Below are positions 61,701 through 64,000 of a DNA stretch of 64,000 nucleotides, one piece after another. The position numbers and the translations under genes are program-made. The notes below the pieces were generated by a model. That model ran no database searches, was not told where the DNA came from, and was given only the letters and a program-made list of their open reading frames with translations. The stretch comes from Echinometra lucunter (lineage: Eukaryota > Echinodermata > Echinoidea > Camarodonta > Echinometridae). The stretch spans positions 23,306,088-23,370,087 of the forward strand of contig CM057157.1 in NCBI GenBank assembly GCA_029962745.1, in the 5' to 3' direction. The stretch's first letter is position 1; every line of letters starts with the position of its first letter.

Positions 61701-62545
61701 TCACAAACACACACAAAAAACATATATCAATACAGAGCAATATCAATTAAAAAAAATTATATCAACTCATGAGAATAGTGTAATATAAAAATAGTCTTTT
61801 ATATGAAAATATATTAAGGAGTAGGCAATGGAGAGTATGGATGTGAGCATTGTTATGAGCCCTTGGCAATATACTTGGCATTGTGCATGGTTTTGAAAAC
61901 TTTCCCTGTGCCTTTTTGTGAAAAAAAAGATTTGTCATTTCAGTTCATTAGTTTTATTTGAACATTTACGTGCAACACTAAAGAATAGAAATCTCATTTC
62001 ATTTTGGAAAATGGTAGTATTCATTTGCATCAGAATCCACTATTAAAAAATGAAATTAATGCTGTGAACCTCAACTAGCATTTTTGATGTATTAAATATA
62101 TTTGATATATTATGTTTCTATGTATTTCTACTTGGTACTTTGAATGTGTAATGATTTTTATGACAATAAAACCAACTTCGTTCAATTCAGTTTAGCTCAG
62201 CCCTGTTGGTTGAAATTTTATCAATCCTTTTGTAATATTAGTAAAATTAGTATTGAAAAATGTTGCTTGGCTTTAAAGTAAGACCCTGATTTTCAGTTCT
62301 GGTACGTCACAAAAGTTGACCCGACTCCATGGACTGACCCATAAATGTAGAGCTGTCAGCAAAGTCTCCATGTTAAACTGACAATTGTCATGTTATGTTA
62401 TTCTTGTTTTCAGCTTGTCTTGATAACCTATGGGGACCTGACTGTCAGTACACATGTCCTACCTGCTACAATGGCGGAGTATGTGATGATGTGAGTGGAC
62501 GATGTGTATGTCCACCGGGTTTCAGTGGAGACCACTGTCAAATTG
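46522..62545 (+). CDS. Tie: Tie-family receptor, 5' portion (signal peptide, Ig, Ig, EGF)
   Basis: Exons 46522-46588, 60288-60605, 60940-61206 and 62414-62545 join in one frame through phase-1 introns. The order is signal peptide, first Ig-like region with four cysteines (VTCINF ... YGCRAERYTW ... FMRN), second Ig-like region (HFNPAYFTVTVSLDEDV ... DHAGIHHYF ... VRLIVRG, no cysteine), then an eight-cysteine EGF repeat (CLDNLWGPDC ... CVCPPGFSGDHC). This order and the motifs at each domain end match Tie/TEK receptor tyrosine kinases. In vertebrates these are endothelial receptors for angiopoietins. The remaining EGF, fibronectin III, membrane and kinase parts lie beyond the window. Alternative: another Ig-EGF receptor of the same origin without a kinase. 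Confidence 0.75.
49319..49812 (+). repeat. (ATT)n/(ATC)n microsatellite, ~490 bp
   Basis: Long array of ATT with regular ATC and AAT interruptions. The corresponding site in unit B (about 55140-55320) is much shorter. The 184-codon minus frame of I and M is not a gene. Confidence 0.95.
50259..50560. mobile_element. Possible transposon end (acagggtgagtcagaaaaa), unit A
   Basis: 'tacagggtgagtcagaaaaatg' (shown in parts: tacagggtgag then tcagaaaaatg) resembles mariner/Tc-like termini. The following 300 bases include 'gttgcactttt' and are shared with unit B at 55724. No matching right end was found, so the extent is uncertain. Confidence 0.3.
50687..50835. mobile_element. MITE with gttgcataaaactta-type ends, unit A
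   Basis: Left cccctttgcataaaactta against the complement of right taagttttatgcaacggg. The interior has 'tgccatcaatg' and 'cattgatggca' facing each other. Same end family as the MITE at 24698-24849. Confidence 0.75.
51455..51526 (-). tRNA. tRNA-like sequence, anticodon UCU (SINE head), unit A end
   Basis: 72-nt cloverleaf on minus: acceptor gcctctg/cggaggc, anticodon loop gttctaa (TCT), T arm intact. The D stem has one change (aagac). Its 3' body (about 51340-51454 on plus) matches that of the 40794 copy, ending 'gggagttgccaaagttgttt'. Confidence 0.5.
52670..52745 (+). repeat. (GA)n tract in unit B
   Basis: GA dinucleotides with GGGA interruptions. The equivalent place in unit A lacks it. 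Confidence 0.85.
54212..54285 (+). mobile_element. tRNA-derived SINE head inserted in unit B
   Basis: Acceptor-like ends gaaccag/ctggttc, anticodon stem actgc/gcagt around ccggcaa, B box ggttcgaatcc. The D arm and T stem are imperfect, so it is a relic. The flank up to about 54418 is absent from unit A, where 'cacaagactttt' joins directly to 'atttatcacgatcgac'. Confidence 0.65.
56148..56296. mobile_element. MITE, unit B copy
   Basis: Same element as at 50687-50835, carried in the duplicated segment, with a few substitutions. Confidence 0.75.
56917..56988 (-). tRNA. tRNA-like sequence, anticodon UCU (SINE head), unit B end
   Basis: Same as the 51455 copy with two or three changes (D arm 'gagac', variable region). 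Part of the duplicated unit and not an independent insertion. Confidence 0.5.
58011..58305. mobile_element. GC-rich TIR element inserted in unit C
   Basis: Left end has three tandem copies of 'accgaaggcccgcgag'. The right end has the complement (ctcgcgggccttcggt plus a partial copy), flanking about 150 bases of AT-rich interior. Units A and B lack it and read straight from the 'atatcg(c)..tttgcg' block to 'aacgcgctacga'. Confidence 0.65.
58831..58851 (+). repeat. G21 homopolymer
   Basis: Uninterrupted run preceded by cccccttttc; one of about a dozen runs of 14 or more G or C in this window. Confidence 0.95.
60288..60605 (+). CDS. Tie: Tie-like gene, exon 2 (first Ig-like region)
   Basis: Acceptor ttccaaactacag; donor gtaaaa at 60606. 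318 bases, phase 1 at both ends. Encodes NILDVTCINF to STIFMRNDG with cysteines in CINF, WCSQ, DCGL and GCRA. No in-frame stop. The frame runs on to 60715 past the donor, but the following exon restores homology, so the donor is preferred. Confidence 0.8.
60940..61206 (+). CDS. Tie: Tie-like gene, exon 3 (second Ig-like region)
   Basis: Acceptor attccttcag; donor gtaacc at 61207. 267 bases, phase 1-1. Encodes AHFNPAYFTVTV through QGGLVRLIVRG. The opening and closing motifs are those of the second Ig-like domain just before the first EGF repeat in Tie receptors. Confidence 0.85.
62414..62545 (+). CDS. Tie: Tie-like gene, exon 4 (EGF-like repeat 1)
   Basis: Acceptor cttgttttcag; donor gtatgt at 62546. 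132 bases, phase 1-1. Eight cysteines: ACLD, PDC, YTC, PTC, GGVC, GRC, CVC, DHC. Typical laminin/Tie-type EGF module. Confidence 0.85.
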
Positions 62546-62950
62546 GTATGTTCTTAAAATTGGGCAAGTCCAAGGTATTTTGTCGATATGTCTAATACAT
62601 AACAATGTGTTGAGGCCACCGCACATTATACAATCTGACTGTGACTCGACTATGGAAGAAATCATATTTTTTCTTATGAAATTTTAAACAAGTAAAATTG
62701 TCCTTATTGAGGGACAGAATAATGATAAGGATATACTAAATCAAAATTTTGGTTCACTGCAAGCCTTGTAGTCTAAGTAGAAGCAAAATAGGCTTCCAGT
62801 TGTAGACAATCTAAAGAAATTCACAAAATTGTATGTCGTCACTGTGATTCACAAATGATTTCACCTTTTGTTCTATGAGAAAGCTCACAATCACACTGGA
62901 ATTGTGATTTTAGTATTCATATGACAATTAGAACTTTGATTATAGGCGTT

Positions 62951-63189
62951 TGTCGTTGTGCGAAACAATGATCCGGAATGCAAAATGGAAAATTATTGAA
63001 ATCAAATTTTACAGATAATGACTAATAATTCCACAAGTAGCATGTAGACCTTGTAAGTTGCTATACCATCTTCTAGTGACCTGATCTTTGCTAAAATTCT
63101 ATTTCAAATTTTCAATATGTCAAAATAGACAATTTAATTTGTGCATTTGTGTATTTTGCATTCCGGACGCGTTCTTTCGCACAACGACA
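62951..63189. mobile_element. MITE with ~37-bp TIRs, after Tie exon 4
   Basis: Left tgtcgttgtgcgaaa...tccggaatgcaaaat pairs with right attttgcattccgga...tttcgcacaacgaca. 239 bp, no coding capacity, lies in the intron following exon 4. Confidence 0.8.
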
Positions 63190-63246
63190 TAAAGATAAAA
63201 TCCCTTGTTAAGATATAACATGTTTGAATTTGCATGTAAGTGCTTT

Positions 63247-63665
63247 AAGCCCGCCGCACACTATACGATCCGTCTGCGATCTGATTTTGGAAAAATTTGT
63301 TATAGCATATGATATGAACATTCAAACATGTAAAATCTAAATGATCAAAATTCTGAATAGTTGTATGACTACTAAAGCTGAAAGCCCTGGCTATTGCGAG
63401 CCTCCTTGTAAGAATAAAAGCAAATTTAATTCCGAATCGCAATGACGTCACAGCAATCTTGCGAGCGGCTACGATTTGAAGCCCATTTGGCTTTCACTCT
63501 GTCCACAATGCTTGCAGTTAACCAAAATTTCGATTTTAGTATTTCTATCACTATCCCGAACTTCAAATAAGATAATTTTACTCGTTTAAACTTTCATATT
63601 TAATGCAAAATGCCATTGGCTCGAAAATTAGGGAGCAGTCGGATCGTATAGTGTGCGGCAGGCTT
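63247..63665. mobile_element. MITE with 26-bp TIRs (gccgcacactatacgatccg)
   Basis: Left aagcccgccgcacactatac... and right ...gtatagtgtgcggcaggctt are inverted over 26 bases with one mismatch. 419 bp. A diverged relative of its end is seen near 62612 (ccaccgcacattatacaatc). Confidence 0.8.
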
Positions 63666-63818
63666 TATTAAGAAATTAAAAAAAAAAAGAATTGTAGACT
63701 GATTATGGTGTAAACCATCAAATGGTCATTTGCTGCATATTTCATAGAGATCCCAGCTCTTGTGTTAGGCTATTATAAAAATCATTTGCAGCTTTTGTTG
63801 ACTAATTTGTTGACTATA

Positions 63819-64000
63819 GAGGTGTTGTGGTCCAGGGGATAAGTCTCCGGACTGTTAACCACATGTTCCGGGGTTTGAATCCCTGCCACGGCTCTAACGT
63901 CCTTCGCCAAGACATTAATCTACATTTGCCACACTCATCGCGGGTGTATGATTTGGGTACCTGGTAGGATTTATTCCTTCAGTGCATGAAGTGCTATGGT
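63819..64000 (+). mobile_element. tRNA-derived SINE, cut by the window edge
   Basis: Head with gttgtggtccaggggataag, anticodon-loop-like ctgttaa (GTT, Asn-like) and B box gggtttgaatccc, followed by a non-tRNA body ('ccttcgccaagacattaat'). The 3' tail is outside the window. Confidence 0.65.

Overview
The window looks like nuclear DNA of a marine deuterostome, most likely a sea urchin. The evidence is AT-rich sequence with split genes (GT-AG introns), a Tie-type Ig/EGF receptor with a single gene-like 5' end, tRNA-derived SINEs with ATT-rich tails, many palindromic miniature inverted-repeat elements, and very many G/C homopolymers and microsatellites. No prokaryotic operon, CRISPR array or viral genome was seen. 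The species call is inference; only sequence features were available.

Layout. 1-20 kb: no convincing host gene. It holds microsatellites, a degenerate ~0.4 kb satellite organised into a ~1.35 kb higher-order repeat (about 4.2-8.9 kb), an L1-like retrotransposon 3' fragment (12.0-12.9 kb), a minisatellite (13.0-13.4 kb) and two inverted-repeat elements (14.6 and 17.7 kb). 20.0-21.9 kb and 30.8-32.1 kb: two + strand paralogous genes, each with three coding exons. They encode small secreted proteins (139 and 145 aa) with a signal peptide, a basic LRR site at the exon 1/2 join and two EF-hand-like loops around a nearly invariant core. Between and after them lie MITEs, a possible mariner-type relic, a tRNA SINE, a CR1/L2-type fragment, and a 23-nt U2 snRNA-like fragment just upstream of the second gene.

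33-46 kb: no host gene recognised. The notable part is 40.6-42.4 kb: a 43-bp near-perfect palindrome next to an inverted array of tRNA-like genes on a 399-bp repeat unit (two minus, then two plus). Their cloverleaf is mostly intact and the anticodon reads UCA. A head-to-head RNase H retrotransposon relic and a ~1 kb TIR-bounded element follow.

46.5-62.5 kb: 5' part of a Tie-family receptor gene on the + strand. It comprises a signal-peptide exon (46522-46588), a 13.7 kb intron 1, two Ig-like exons and an EGF exon; the gene runs on past the window. All its introns seen are phase 1. Intron 1 is filled by three direct copies of a 3-5.4 kb segment, each beginning in a TTC-rich tract and two ending in a tRNA-like SINE. 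The last 1.5 kb holds two more TIR elements and a tRNA-derived SINE cut by the window edge.

The strongest candidates for something undescribed are the EF-hand gene pair and the inverted UCA tRNA-like array. The functions of the EF-hand pair are unknown to me; calcium binding and secretion are inferred from motifs only.
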